Of a DNA stretch of 38,947 bases, positions 1-7,682 are shown one piece after another. Both the position numbers and the translations under genes were made by a program. The notes beneath the pieces were generated by a model that was given only the letters and a program-made list of their open reading frames with translations, was not told where the DNA came from and ran no database searches. Within the stretch, counting starts at the first letter, position 1; every line of letters begins with the position of its first letter. Source of the DNA: Clostridiales bacterium Firm_05 (lineage in GTDB: Bacteria; Bacillota; Clostridia; Oscillospirales; Ruminococcaceae); contig LVAK01000260.1 of assembly GCA_001604035.1 (NCBI GenBank), positions 1-38,947 on the forward strand. Reading direction: 5' to 3'.

Positions 1-5
1 CGCAG

Positions 6-21
6 CGCGGGCATGCCCGCG
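6..21. repeat. 16-bp perfect palindrome at the GC-rich left edge
   Basis: CGCGGGCATGCCCGCG reads the same on both strands. It lies in a run of about 55 bases far richer in GC than the rest of the window and just before the first promoter. No coding frame is convincing here. It may be the tail of an upstream gene's terminator, a protein site, or part of a genome-end region; the window edge prevents a decision. Confidence 0.5.
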
Positions 22-89
22 GGGGGAACAGGCGCGCGGGCCCGGATCCCCCCTTACCCCTCTTTACACCCCAAAAAATAAAAAAGCCC

Positions 90-118
90 TTGACAGGAAC
101 AAAAAAACATGTTAATGT
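90..118 (+). promoter_or_regulatory. Sigma-A promoter for the HTH gene
   Basis: TTGACA at 90-95, a 17-base spacer, and TAATGT at 113-118 preceded by TG (extended -10). The -10 is poor but the -35 is perfect and the spacing ideal. It would start transcription about 25 bases before the ribosome binding site of the gene at 150. Confidence 0.5.
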
Positions 119-149
119 ACCAACAGAACAACAACAGGAGGAAATGATT

Positions 150-473
150 ATGGAGGCAAAAGAAGTCGCAAAAACGGTGATGAAGGTCACTGGTACGAGC
201 CAGACGGACGTGGCGAAGAGAGCAGGGCTGACCGGACAGAGCAATGTGAGCATGTACCTTCAGAGCAAGAGCATGCGTGTCGAAGCGCTGACGACCATCC
301 TGAACAGCTGTGGATACGAACTGGTAGCGCGTGACCCGAACGGAAAGCTGCCTGAGTATGTGATCGGCCAGGAGATTGCACCGGAGAAAAGAGCCGACAC
401 GGACATGGCGGCAACGATTCGAGCCATTGTCGCCGAGGAACTGGCGAAGGCGACCGGCAGAGAGAAGGCCTGA
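150..473 (+). CDS. XRE-type helix-turn-helix DNA-binding protein
   Basis: A 107-residue protein. Residues about 4-55 fit a lambda-repressor-like HTH: a TSQTDVAKRAG helix, then a QSNVSMYLQSKSMRVEALTTIL recognition and support segment. The C-terminal 50 residues are polar and may form a helix. The start was set at ATG 150 because AGGAGG at 136-141 is 8 bases upstream; the frame is open further upstream to about 90 and an ATG at 144 is too close to the Shine-Dalgarno site. It sits where many phages carry the small terminase subunit, which is also a DNA-binding HTH protein, but the sequence looks more like a regulator. DNA binding is a family-based call; the role (late-gene regulator or atypical TerS) is inference. 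Confidence 0.7.
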   Translation: MEAKEVAKTVMKVTGTSQTDVAKRAGLTGQSNVSMYLQSKSMRVEALTTILNSCGYELVARDPNGKLPEYVIGQEIAPEKRADTDMAATIRAIVAEELAKATGREKA

Positions 474-483
474 CCGGGTGAAG

Positions 484-645
484 ATGACCAAAGAGGAGAA
501 AGAGCGCCTGGTGAACAGTGTTGCGGATCTGTCGTTACGGGACGTTCTGCAGCAAGATGACATGGTAAGGATACTGCAGATTTGCCGGGACGCGTGTGAC
601 CGGCGGATTAACGACCTGGAGAAACCGACCGGGAGCGTGCAGTGA
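484..645 (+). CDS. Small conserved-looking helical phage protein, unknown function
   Basis: A 53-residue polar, charged protein beginning MTKEEKERLVNSVADLS. It starts 10 bases after the HTH stop. The ribosome binding site is weak (GGGTGAAG), so translation is probably coupled to the upstream gene; an in-frame GTG at 478 is an alternative start. It is predicted all-helical with no signal or membrane segment. No family recognised. The longer frame running back to 376 overlaps the HTH gene out of frame and is not believed. Confidence 0.5.
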   Translation: MTKEEKERLVNSVADLSLRDVLQQDDMVRILQICRDACDRRINDLEKPTGSVQ

Positions 646-724
646 CGAACCGATCCGGAAAAGTTGTTTCCGAAAATTCCCGAAAAAACAAAAAAGGCGT
701 TTTCGGGAAATGGGAGGTGGTAAG

Positions 725-931
725 ATGCTTGGACTGATCCTGCTGGTCGGTGCGGTGTACCTGATAGGCACGGAGTTAGGGGACGGTGTAGGCGTAGCGG
801 CAACGGCCATAGCGGTGCTGATTGTCCTGGTTCTGTTCTGCAAGGGCTGGGGAGACACGTCCCGGGCATTCGGAAACTGGGTGCGGTACTGGGACAAAGG
901 GATACCGCCGGAAAGGAGAGACCGAAAGTGA
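725..931 (+). CDS. Small membrane protein, unknown function
   Basis: A 68-residue protein with two hydrophobic stretches (residues about 2-15 and 22-40, the latter rich in Ala, Val, Ile and Leu), then a basic tail ending PPERRDRK. ATG 725 follows GGGAGGTGG. It probably spans the membrane once or twice. It overlaps the next gene by 4 bases, indicating coupled expression. A holin is unlikely because the lysis genes are far away at 31-35 kb. Role unknown. Confidence 0.6.
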   Translation: MLGLILLVGAVYLIGTELGDGVGVAATAIAVLIVLVLFCKGWGDTSRAFGNWVRYWDKGIPPERRDRK

Positions 932-1107
932 AGGGCATGACAAACAAGCCGGAGACGAAGTGTGACAGATGCGAGCGCCAGGCGGAATGCTACAAAGAAG
1001 GCAGGCTGGTAGGGTACACATCGCTTTCTGACATTTATGTGTATTCGGAGCTTGGTGGACACGGGCACGCAATGAAAGGGATCGGGGAAACGTGCCCGGC
1101 GAAATAA
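928..1107 (+). CDS. Small cysteine-rich protein, possible zinc-binding
   Basis: A 59-residue protein starting at GTG 928, within the stop of the previous gene and behind GGAAAGGAGAG. Four cysteines are present: a CDRCERQAEC cluster near residue 12 (C-x2-C-x6-C) and a late Cys in GETCPAK. This spacing suggests a metal-binding finger. Small cysteine-rich proteins are common just upstream of phage terminase genes, where their role is unknown. It was found by reading the frame directly; the start codon and the good ribosome binding site support it. Confidence 0.6.
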   Translation: MKGMTNKPETKCDRCERQAECYKEGRLVGYTSLSDIYVYSELGGHGHAMKGIGETCPAK

Positions 1108-1131
1108 CTGAATAACTGAGACGCATTATTG

Positions 1132-1165
1132 CGGGAATGGGACGAAAGTCCTGTTCCCGTTTTTT
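1132..1165 (+). terminator. Intrinsic terminator upstream of terL
   Basis: CGGGAA pairs with TTCCCG, then a symmetrical TG/TG internal loop, then GGAC-GAAA-GTCC, followed by six Ts. It would end transcripts of the small-gene cluster before terL, so terL is probably expressed by read-through or antitermination; no promoter is visible between it and terL. Confidence 0.7.
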
Positions 1166-1185
1166 ATTGAGAGGAGTGATATGCA

Positions 1186-2835
1186 GTGCCGAATGCTCTG
1201 GTGGACAACATCCAGAAGGCGATACGCCGGAATCCTGATGACGTCGTAGCGTACGATGACCTGGTGAGCGCGTACCAGAACCTGATTGACCAGGGGTTTC
1301 AGTACTACCACGCGGAGAATAAGCGGCTGCGTGGAATGATCAGCAGGGAGATGAAGGTGATCGCGGAAACGGGACGCGCGGACGACCTGCGGAGACTGGA
1401 TGATGCGTACTGGCACAGCGCGCTGGTAGACGCGCCGGTGGACTTTGATGCGTACTGTCTGTACATGGAACGCGACCGGGAGCCACGGAAGCGGTTCTAC
1501 GCCCCGAGACGGAAACAGCTGTTGATGGTGGTGAACAGGATCCAGAAGCTGCTGGATGATGAGCTGGATATCCTGGGCATCAGTCTGCCGCCAGGCGTAG
1601 GAAAATCGACTTTGGCGATCTTTCTGCTGACACATGTGGCCGGCAGGTGGCCGGATGAACCGAACCTGACAGGATCCCACAGCAACGCCTTTGTGCGCGG
1701 TGTGTACGATGAGTGCCTGCGGATCATGGACAAGAACGGGGAGTACAAATGGAACGAGGTCTTCCCGAACGTGAGCATCAGCAGCACGAACGCGAAGGAC
1801 TACCGGATCGATGTTGGCCGGCGGAAAAGGTTCGAAACGCTGGAATTCACCTCGGTGGGCAGCGGGAATGCCGGTCTCTATCGTGCCAGCAGACTGCTGT
1901 ACTGCGACGACCTGATTCCAGGACTGGAGGTCGCACTGAGCAAGGATCGGCTGGATAAACTGTGGGAACAGTACACCACAGACCTGCGGCAGAGAAAGCT
2001 GGGTGACCACTGCAAGGAGCTGCACATAGCGACCCGGTGGAGTGTCAATGACGTGATTGGCCGGCTGGAGAGACAGTATGAAGGATCTGACCGCGCGGAG
2101 TTTATTGCGGTTCCGGCACTGGATGAGAACGAGGAAAGCAATTTCGACTACATGTACGGCCTGGGGTATACAACAAAAGTACTGCATGAACAGCGGGATG
2201 TGATGGACGACGCGAGCTGGCGCGCGCTATTTATGAACCAGCCGATCGAACGTGAGGGATTGCTGTACCATCCGGACGAGCTGCGGAGGTTCTTTGATCT
2301 GCCGGAACGCGAGCCGGATGCAATCCTGTGCGTCTGCGATACGAAGGACCGCGGCACGGACTACTGCAGCATGCCGATCATATACCAGTACGGCCAGGAT
2401 TATTATTTGCCGGACGTGGTATATGACAACAGCAACCCGGAGATCGTAGAGGCGCGGCTCGTGCAGAAGTGCCTGCAGCATAAGGTCCACATGGGCAGGT
2501 TTGAGTCGAACAGTGCCGGCGGCCGGGTGGCACAGTCTGTTCAGGAAGGCATCTGGAAGGCAGGCGGAAGGACGAAGCTGACCACAAAGTTCACTACCCA
2601 GAACAAAGAGACGAAGATCATTATGGCCAGCCCGTTTGTGAAGGAGCACTTCCTGTTCCTGGATCCGTCAGTAATCAAGAGCAAGGAGTACAGGAGTTTT
2701 ATGAACAACGTGTGCAGCTGGACCATGGGCGGAAAGGTAAAGAACGATGACGGCCCGGATAGTCTGGCCATGGCAGCTGATTATGTGCAGAACCTGGCCG
2801 GGAGCATGGTACAGGTATTTGCGAGGCCGTTTTAA
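1186..2835 (+). CDS. terL: Terminase large subunit (DNA packaging ATPase/nuclease)
   Basis: 549 residues, the usual size for TerL. The protein docks on the portal, pumps DNA into the prohead using ATP and cuts the concatemer. The ATPase half has a Walker A motif PPGVGKST (about residues 135-142) and a Walker B stretch LLYCDD (237-242), with Asp where many TerL proteins have Glu. The RNase H-like nuclease half shows an acidic triad pattern: D385 in CVCDTKDRG and D525 in DDGPDSLAMA, with a further acidic residue between. The start is GTG 1186 with GGAG upstream; the nearby ATG 1181 is out of frame. An N-terminal 100 residues precede the ATPase core. The position directly before portal is canonical. 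Confidence 0.93.
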   Translation: MPNALVDNIQKAIRRNPDDVVAYDDLVSAYQNLIDQGFQYYHAENKRLRGMISREMKVIAETGRADDLRRLDDAYWHSALVDAPVDFDAYCLYMERDREPRKRFYAPRRKQLLMVVNRIQKLLDDELDILGISLPPGVGKSTLAIFLLTHVAGRWPDEPNLTGSHSNAFVRGVYDECLRIMDKNGEYKWNEVFPNVSISSTNAKDYRIDVGRRKRFETLEFTSVGSGNAGLYRASRLLYCDDLIPGLEVALSKDRLDKLWEQYTTDLRQRKLGDHCKELHIATRWSVNDVIGRLERQYEGSDRAEFIAVPALDENEESNFDYMYGLGYTTKVLHEQRDVMDDASWRALFMNQPIEREGLLYHPDELRRFFDLPEREPDAILCVCDTKDRGTDYCSMPIIYQYGQDYYLPDVVYDNSNPEIVEARLVQKCLQHKVHMGRFESNSAGGRVAQSVQEGIWKAGGRTKLTTKFTTQNKETKIIMASPFVKEHFLFLDPSVIKSKEYRSFMNNVCSWTMGGKVKNDDGPDSLAMAADYVQNLAGSMVQVFARPF

Positions 2836-2863
2836 ATTTTGCGTGTTGATACTACGAAATGCG

Positions 2864-2892
2864 TTGACAACAATCGGAATCGTTGTTATAAT
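2864..2892 (+). promoter_or_regulatory. Full-consensus sigma-A promoter ahead of the portal gene
   Basis: TTGACA (2864-2869), exactly 17 bases, TATAAT (2887-2892), with TG one base before the -10. Every base of both boxes matches consensus. It is placed to drive the head genes independently of terL. A hairpin leader follows it. Confidence 0.9.
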
Positions 2893-2945
2893 ACGCCCAG
2901 GGACATTTGTCCGCTTATTTGCGTACCCTGCGATGAGCGGGCTGG

Positions 2946-2991
2946 CGAAAAGACGCTGAGTAGCGAGAAATCGTTATTTGGCGTCTTTTCG
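2946..2991 (+). promoter_or_regulatory. Leader hairpin E1 (nested stem with GAAA tetraloop)
   Basis: CGAAAAGACGC (2946-2956) pairs perfectly with GCGTCTTTTCG (2981-2991). Inside it TAGCGA and TCGTTA pair around a GAAA tetraloop. It lies in the untranslated leader between the strong promoter and the portal ribosome binding site. The loop region GAGAAATCGTTAT closely resembles GAGAAATCTTAT in the hairpin at 30844. The U-tract is short, so full termination is unlikely; an mRNA stabiliser, attenuator or protein-binding site are the options. Confidence 0.65.
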
Positions 2992-3017
2992 TTTAACGGT
3001 GAAAGGAGGAGTCCGGC

Positions 3018-4775
3018 GTGGCGGTAAACCTGGAGGCTTACGACACTACAGTCACCGAGGGTGACAAAGCGATCGAAAGGCCCACAAAGCTGCACGGCCG
3101 CCGGATGATCTACACCGGCGAGAAGGAGATCACGCGCGCGAACGTGGTCCAGGTGCTGGAGAAGGCGTATGCCATTCACTGCCTCAACCGCAGGGAGATC
3201 ATATACCTCCAGAACTACGAGAAGGGTCTGCAGCCGATCCAAAATCGGACGAAGACGTATAACGACTATGTCTTGAACAAGATCGTGGTGAATATCGCCA
3301 ATGAGATCGTCACATTTAAGAGCTCCGAGTTTGCTGGTGAGCCCATCCAGTATGTAAGTCGTCGCGGGAACAGCGGAGTCGAAAACGAGGACAAGGATGT
3401 CCCGAAGAAGATTTCCAGGATCAATGACATGATGCTCTCCGAGGACAAGCAGGCATGGGACTATGAGCTTGCGTACAGCATGTTCACATGCGGAGTTGCA
3501 TACCGCCTTGCATGGCATGACAAAGGGAATGGGCCGGTTGCGGATTACCTGGACGAGGCGCCCTTTGAACTGGCGGTACCGGACGTGGAGAACACCTTTA
3601 TGGTGCGGTACCGGGACGTGAAGAAGACCAAGGCGATGGGCGTCACCTACGTGACCAAGGACGATCCGAAGGGCGAAATGGAGTTCACCGTATATACGCC
3701 GAACGTGACATACACGATCACGGGAATGCCGTCCAAGGGTACCGGGAAAGGCGGCCTGAAGATCACCAATGAAGTGAAGCACAACTTCGGGATGGTAAGC
3801 CTGATCGAGTATCCGTGCAACCCGGATCGGATCGGCGCATTCGAGATCGTAATCGACCTTCTCGACGCCATTTCCACAACCTTGTCGAATCAGGAAGATG
3901 GCATCGAACAATTCATCCAGGCGCTGATGGTGTTCGATGGTATCGATATCTCCCGGAATGATTTCCTGTCACTGAAGGACCTGGGAGCGATTAAGCTGCC
4001 CCCGGCACCTGCCGGAAGCAGCGGAAGCGGCCGGAAGTTATATTACCTTACGGAGCAGCTGGACCAGAGCCAGACCAACTCCCTGGTAAACAACATGAAG
4101 CAGATCGTCCTGGAGATCGTCGGTATGCCGAGCCAGGGCAATGCGAGCACCGGCGACAGCAGCAACAATGGCGCCGTGATCATGCGCAACGGTTGGTGGC
4201 ATGCAGAAGGCCGCGCGATGCAGACACAGAACATGTGGAAGCGCTCCGAGACCGAGCTGCTGAAGATCATTCTGAAGATCTGCAATGACACGAATGAGCT
4301 GACGGGCCTGAAGATCAGCGACCTGGAGCCGAGGTTCTGGCGGCAGAGTTATGAGGATCTGCTGGTGAAGACCCAGAGCTTCGCGACGCTGCGTGCGGCC
4401 GGTATGCCGGCGGTACAGGCGTTTAAGTTCAGTCACCTGAGCCGCGATCCGGAAAGCGACGCCATCATGTATGACGAATACCAGGAGAAGCTGGCGGAGG
4501 AGCTGGATCGGATGAACGGAATCGGAGGCGACGGCGATGAGCTGCCGCTGAACGAGGACAACACCGTCAACCCGGAAAGCGCGGAAGGGATCCAGGCGCA
4601 GGTGGAAGGGGAGGAAGAACCCCCGAAGCAGACGGACTCGGAAGGCAAGAAGGGCCAGGTAGCGCAGTGCCCGGTCTGCGGCCGGAAGTTCATTAAGAAG
4701 GAGTCCAACCAGATCTACGATTCACTGAGCTGCGCGAACCGCGGGCGGAGAAGCACTCCGAGATACGGAGGCTAA
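3018..4775 (+). CDS. Portal protein (SPP1 gp6-like)
   Basis: 585 residues. It forms the dodecameric ring at the capsid vertex through which DNA passes. The call rests on overall character (NDYVLNKIVVNIANEIVTF near the start, VSLIEYPCNPDRIGAFE, then a long helical region with TLSNQEDGIEQFIQALMVFDG), the length and the position between terL and a MuF-like gene. GTG 3018 follows AAAGGAGGA closely. The acidic C-terminus (NGIGGDGDELPLNEDN) ends in an unusual CPVCGRK...SLSC tail, a half zinc-ribbon with three cysteines, which is not a normal portal feature and could be a docking element. Confidence 0.88.
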   Translation: MAVNLEAYDTTVTEGDKAIERPTKLHGRRMIYTGEKEITRANVVQVLEKAYAIHCLNRREIIYLQNYEKGLQPIQNRTKTYNDYVLNKIVVNIANEIVTFKSSEFAGEPIQYVSRRGNSGVENEDKDVPKKISRINDMMLSEDKQAWDYELAYSMFTCGVAYRLAWHDKGNGPVADYLDEAPFELAVPDVENTFMVRYRDVKKTKAMGVTYVTKDDPKGEMEFTVYTPNVTYTITGMPSKGTGKGGLKITNEVKHNFGMVSLIEYPCNPDRIGAFEIVIDLLDAISTTLSNQEDGIEQFIQALMVFDGIDISRNDFLSLKDLGAIKLPPAPAGSSGSGRKLYYLTEQLDQSQTNSLVNNMKQIVLEIVGMPSQGNASTGDSSNNGAVIMRNGWWHAEGRAMQTQNMWKRSETELLKIILKICNDTNELTGLKISDLEPRFWRQSYEDLLVKTQSFATLRAAGMPAVQAFKFSHLSRDPESDAIMYDEYQEKLAEELDRMNGIGGDGDELPLNEDNTVNPESAEGIQAQVEGEEEPPKQTDSEGKKGQVAQCPVCGRKFIKKESNQIYDSLSCANRGRRSTPRYGG

Positions 4776-4778
4776 CGC

Positions 4779-5426
4779 ATGCCGGAGAAGATTGACACGG
4801 TCTACAGTGCATGTGACCGGGCGATCAAGGTCATGAACCGGGAGAACCTGAAGCTGTTTGGCCAGCTGAAGGCATCGAGGTTCGACGAGCTGAACGTGAT
4901 CCGGAAAGTGACGGAGCTGTACCGGACAAGCGCGGAAAACGCCAGAAAACGGTACTACGAGGTCGCGTTTGAAGTGTACGTGCTGATTCTCATGTGGTGC
5001 GGCACAGACGCGAAGACGGCCCACGAAATGGCGGAAAGAACCATTACGGAGAAGTGGGTTGCGTCGATTCTGAAGGATCCGGACCTGATGACGCTGTACA
5101 GCTTCGATGCGGAGGCGGAACGGAAAGCCCAGCGGCTGGTGGAAGCGCTGAGCGCTACCGAGTGGAAGATCCGCGAGATCGATAAGGCGCTGAAGCTCTG
5201 GAGCAGGCAGCTGGGACAGTACGCGATCAACGTGACGGACTACGCGGCGATGCAGGCGTATGAGGACGCCGGGATTGAGAAGGTCCAGTGGGTGACCCAG
5301 AAGGACGAAAAGGTCTGCGCGGATTGCGGACCGCTGGACGGAAAGGTGTTCCTGTTGCAGGATGTACCGCTGAAACCACACTGGGGATGCAGGTGCTTCT
5401 GGATCGCGGTACTGGAAACAGACTGA
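4779..5426 (+). CDS. Minor head protein, SPP1 gp7 / Mu gpF-like
   Basis: 215 residues, starting three bases after the portal stop with GGAGG at the end of the portal gene. The last 45 residues carry the MuF-type signature: DEKVCADCGPLDGKVF, then KPHWGCRCFW, with paired cysteines and the conserved His/Cys-Arg-Cys. Such proteins enter the prohead with the portal and help DNA exit or ejection. The N-terminal 170 residues are helical. It lacks any extra toxin domain of the kind sometimes fused to MuF proteins. Confidence 0.85.
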   Translation: MPEKIDTVYSACDRAIKVMNRENLKLFGQLKASRFDELNVIRKVTELYRTSAENARKRYYEVAFEVYVLILMWCGTDAKTAHEMAERTITEKWVASILKDPDLMTLYSFDAEAERKAQRLVEALSATEWKIREIDKALKLWSRQLGQYAINVTDYAAMQAYEDAGIEKVQWVTQKDEKVCADCGPLDGKVFLLQDVPLKPHWGCRCFWIAVLETD

Positions 5427-5434
5427 AGTCGGTT

Positions 5435-5544
5435 TTAAACGGCAATGCCGTTTAAGATACGTCAGAGAAGACGTTAAAACGCAGAAGTGCGGAGATGCAC
5501 TATAAAAGCGCAAAACAAAGTGTCAGAGAAGACGATAAAACGCA
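5435..5544 (+). promoter_or_regulatory. Structured leader before the scaffold gene, with a 23-bp direct repeat
   Basis: TTAAACGGCA-A-TGCCGTTTAA (5435-5455) is a near-perfect palindrome. A 23-base direct repeat with one mismatch occurs at 5461-5483 and 5522-5544 (both begin GTCAGAGAAGACG). The first copy can fold as ACGTC-AGAGAA-GACGT. Between the copies, AGTGC and GCACT can pair. The block precedes the ribosome binding site of the scaffold gene. Function unknown; processing or stabilising of a high-copy mRNA is possible. Confidence 0.55.
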
Positions 5545-5559
5545 AAGGAGAAAGTGAAC

Positions 5560-6240
5560 ATGAATTCGGAGATTCTGAACAGGCGTATGAAGCTCTTCCT
5601 GCAGCAGTTTGCTGAAGACGGTGCCGGTGCCGGCGGAGAAACTCCTCCCGGTGCTGATTCCGGAACGGACGGTGCCGGTAGTGATGCCGGCAAGGCTGGA
5701 GACCAGAATGATCTGGCGTCTCAGCTGGAGACAGCCAAAGAAGAGCTGGCAAAGATGAAGGCCGCATTTGACCGTGCGAGCCATGAATCCAGCGAACGCA
5801 AGAAAGCACTCGACGAAGCACAGAAGACCCTGAAGGCCAAGATGACCGCTGAGGAGATCGCAGCCCAGGAGAAAAAGGAAGCCGATGAAAGGGCTGCCCA
5901 GGAGCTGGAAGATCTTCGGAAAAAGGTCGCCCGCGCTGAGAACACCAAGTCGGTGATGAGCAAGCTCGGCGTGGATGAGGACGCGGCCGGAAAGATCGCG
6001 GAAAGCCTGCACGGATGTGAAAACATCGAGAATGCGCTTCTGCTGATCCAGAAGGCATGGACGGCCAAGGAGAAGGCCCTGCGTCTCGAGTTCGGCAAGA
6101 TCCCCGGTCCTGGTACCGGTGGTGGCAGCGACGAGACCTCTGAGGAAGCAGCGGCGATCGAACGGGGCCGGAGACTCGGCAAAGAACGCGCTGAATCGCA
6201 GGCGGCTGTTCAGAAAGGCATGGAAGTGTTTATGCGGTAA
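5560..6240 (+). CDS. Capsid scaffolding protein (GP20/DUF4355-like)
   Basis: 226 residues. After a Gly/Ala/Asp-rich N-terminus the middle (about residues 48-135) is a long charged coiled coil (LETAKEELAKMKAAF, KKALDEAQKTLKAKMTAEE), and the C-terminal part holds short helices. This is the standard shape of a scaffold that shapes the prohead and is then lost. ATG 5560 is chosen over GTG 5554 because AAAGGAG is 10 bases from the ATG but only 4 from the GTG. Its place between minor head protein and capsid genes fits. Confidence 0.83.
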   Translation: MNSEILNRRMKLFLQQFAEDGAGAGGETPPGADSGTDGAGSDAGKAGDQNDLASQLETAKEELAKMKAAFDRASHESSERKKALDEAQKTLKAKMTAEEIAAQEKKEADERAAQELEDLRKKVARAENTKSVMSKLGVDEDAAGKIAESLHGCENIENALLLIQKAWTAKEKALRLEFGKIPGPGTGGGSDETSEEAAAIERGRRLGKERAESQAAVQKGMEVFMR

Positions 6241-6249
6241 AGCCGAGAG

Positions 6250-6271
6250 GGTTCAGCCTAACGGCCGAACC
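6250..6271 (+). promoter_or_regulatory. Intergenic hairpin before the decoration gene
   Basis: GGTTC-A-GCC-TAAC-GGC-C-GAACC: eight base pairs with one mismatch and a four-base loop, no U-tract. It lies 44 bases before the decoration-gene start. It is likely an mRNA-stabilising or processing element. Confidence 0.45.
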
Positions 6272-6314
6272 GTTGGACACAATATAAAACTCTTTTGAAA
6301 GGAGAGACAAACCT

Positions 6315-6719
6315 ATGAAGTATTCCGTAACTTCCATTGGTGGCGGTGTAGAGATCCTCGCCAGCAAGGACTTCCAGGCGATTCCTGTGAAGGTGGCCAC
6401 CCCCGGCAGCGGCACGGTTGTAAAGGCCGGCACCCCGCTGAACGCGAGCGGTGAGTCCACGACCGGTTCCGGCGCCATCGGTGTTCTGCTGTATGACGTG
6501 GATACCGCGGAAAACCCGAACGGCGCGGCCGTTGTGCAGGGCATCATCAACGCGAAGGTTGCCCAGTCCCACTCCGGCGTGAGCTACGTGGATGCGCTGT
6601 ACGCCGCTCTGCCCGGAATCATCTTCCGCGGCAACATCTGCGTGCAGGGCACCGGCGCGACTGGTGCTACCGGCGCGACTGGCGAAACCGGCGCTACCGG
6701 CGAAACCGGACAAGGCTAA
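6315..6719 (+). CDS. Head decoration-like protein with a collagen-like C-terminal tail
   Basis: 134 residues. The first about 110 residues (VTSIGGGVEILASKDFQAIPVKV, then KAGTPLNASGE and TGSGAIGVLLYDVD) fit head decoration proteins that cap capsid three-fold axes: a beta barrel with a KAGTPL-type motif. The last 22 residues are Gly-X-Y triplets, largely GAT and GET, ending GQG, which resembles a short collagen-like stalk. Position (scaffold, this, then capsid) supports a head role. ATG 6315 follows GAAAGGAGAG. The Thr-rich stalk could carry glycan; two transferase genes follow at once. Confidence 0.75.
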   Translation: MKYSVTSIGGGVEILASKDFQAIPVKVATPGSGTVVKAGTPLNASGESTTGSGAIGVLLYDVDTAENPNGAAVVQGIINAKVAQSHSGVSYVDALYAALPGIIFRGNICVQGTGATGATGATGETGATGETGQG

Positions 6720-6722
6720 TCC

Positions 6723-7667
6723 GTGAAACCGGTTCTGTTTGCATCAACGAAACCGTTTGACAGGGCGGAAAATCTCCGAACGGTATTTGAAGCGTACGAT
6801 GGAGAGAAGGTCCATGTTCAGGTTAATCCGTGGAGAAAACACCCTGAGATCCGATCCGGAAAGTATGATCTGATGGTCATCGACGAATATCCGACGGAAT
6901 CTCCCGGGAAGACCGTGTTAATCGGTCACGGAATCGACGGCGGAAAAACCTGCGGACTCGATCAACCGCATCCGTATTACAGGAGAGAAGAAAGCGGGCT
7001 GATCACGTACCATGTAAGCGGCGGAAGCAGGATGACGGAAACCGTTGCGAGGTTCGACGGAATCCCAAAGGAACGTGTCCTGCCGCTCGGACTCCCGCGT
7101 ACAGACATGTACGCAAAGGCGAAGAAGGGCGACGGAAAAACGTTCCTGGCAGAGAAACGGTCATACCTGTACGCACCGACATACAGGGCGAAAGAGGAAA
7201 CACCGCTTCCTGAGATCGACTGGGACTGGCTGGACGGAGCGCTGAATCCGGATGAGCTGATTCTCGTAAAGGCCCACACAATGACCGGCAAGATTCTGAA
7301 AAGGACTTACACGCACATTGTGGAAGTGGATCCCTACGAGCCGACAGCCCCATACCTGATTGACTGTGACGTCGTGATATCAGACTACAGCACGATCATC
7401 TTCGACGGTTACCTTCTTGGGAAACCGGCCGTCCTGCTGGAAAAGCAGAAAGGATATACGGAAACGCGCGGAATGTACCTAAGCTATCCCGGACAATATT
7501 CGTCGATGTACTGCACGGATGAGCGGGAAATGCTGGAGATGCTCCGAACCGCAAACGGCCTGGGTGAAACAGAAAAAGAATGTCTCCGTCTCGTGGCAGA
7601 CGCCTGTGACGGACACGCAACCGAAAGAGTGTGTGAACTGATCCGGAAACTGGCAGAATGCCAATGA
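6723..7667 (+). CDS. CDP-glycerol glycerophosphotransferase-like (TagB/TagF-type) transferase
   Basis: 314 residues. Family features: IGHGID near residue 68, GLPRTDMY near 122, YAPTYR near 150, and VVISDYSTIIFDGYLLGKPAVLLEK split across residues 217-241, which is the signature SDYSS-IIFD-LLGKP block of teichoic-acid polymerases. Known members move glycerol- or ribitol-phosphate from CDP-polyols. It is shorter than TagF and lacks a membrane segment, so it is a soluble GT-B-like enzyme. GTG 6723 is three bases after the decoration stop, with only a weak ribosome binding site, so it is translationally coupled to that gene. A virion or decoration-protein substrate is inference. Confidence 0.8.
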   Translation: MKPVLFASTKPFDRAENLRTVFEAYDGEKVHVQVNPWRKHPEIRSGKYDLMVIDEYPTESPGKTVLIGHGIDGGKTCGLDQPHPYYRREESGLITYHVSGGSRMTETVARFDGIPKERVLPLGLPRTDMYAKAKKGDGKTFLAEKRSYLYAPTYRAKEETPLPEIDWDWLDGALNPDELILVKAHTMTGKILKRTYTHIVEVDPYEPTAPYLIDCDVVISDYSTIIFDGYLLGKPAVLLEKQKGYTETRGMYLSYPGQYSSMYCTDEREMLEMLRTANGLGETEKECLRLVADACDGHATERVCELIRKLAECQ

Positions 7668-7682
7668 GATGGAGGAGATTCC

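Noticed and set aside
1181-1183. ATG just before terL as its start
   Set aside because: It is out of frame with the terminase; GTG 1186 is in frame and properly spaced from GGAG.
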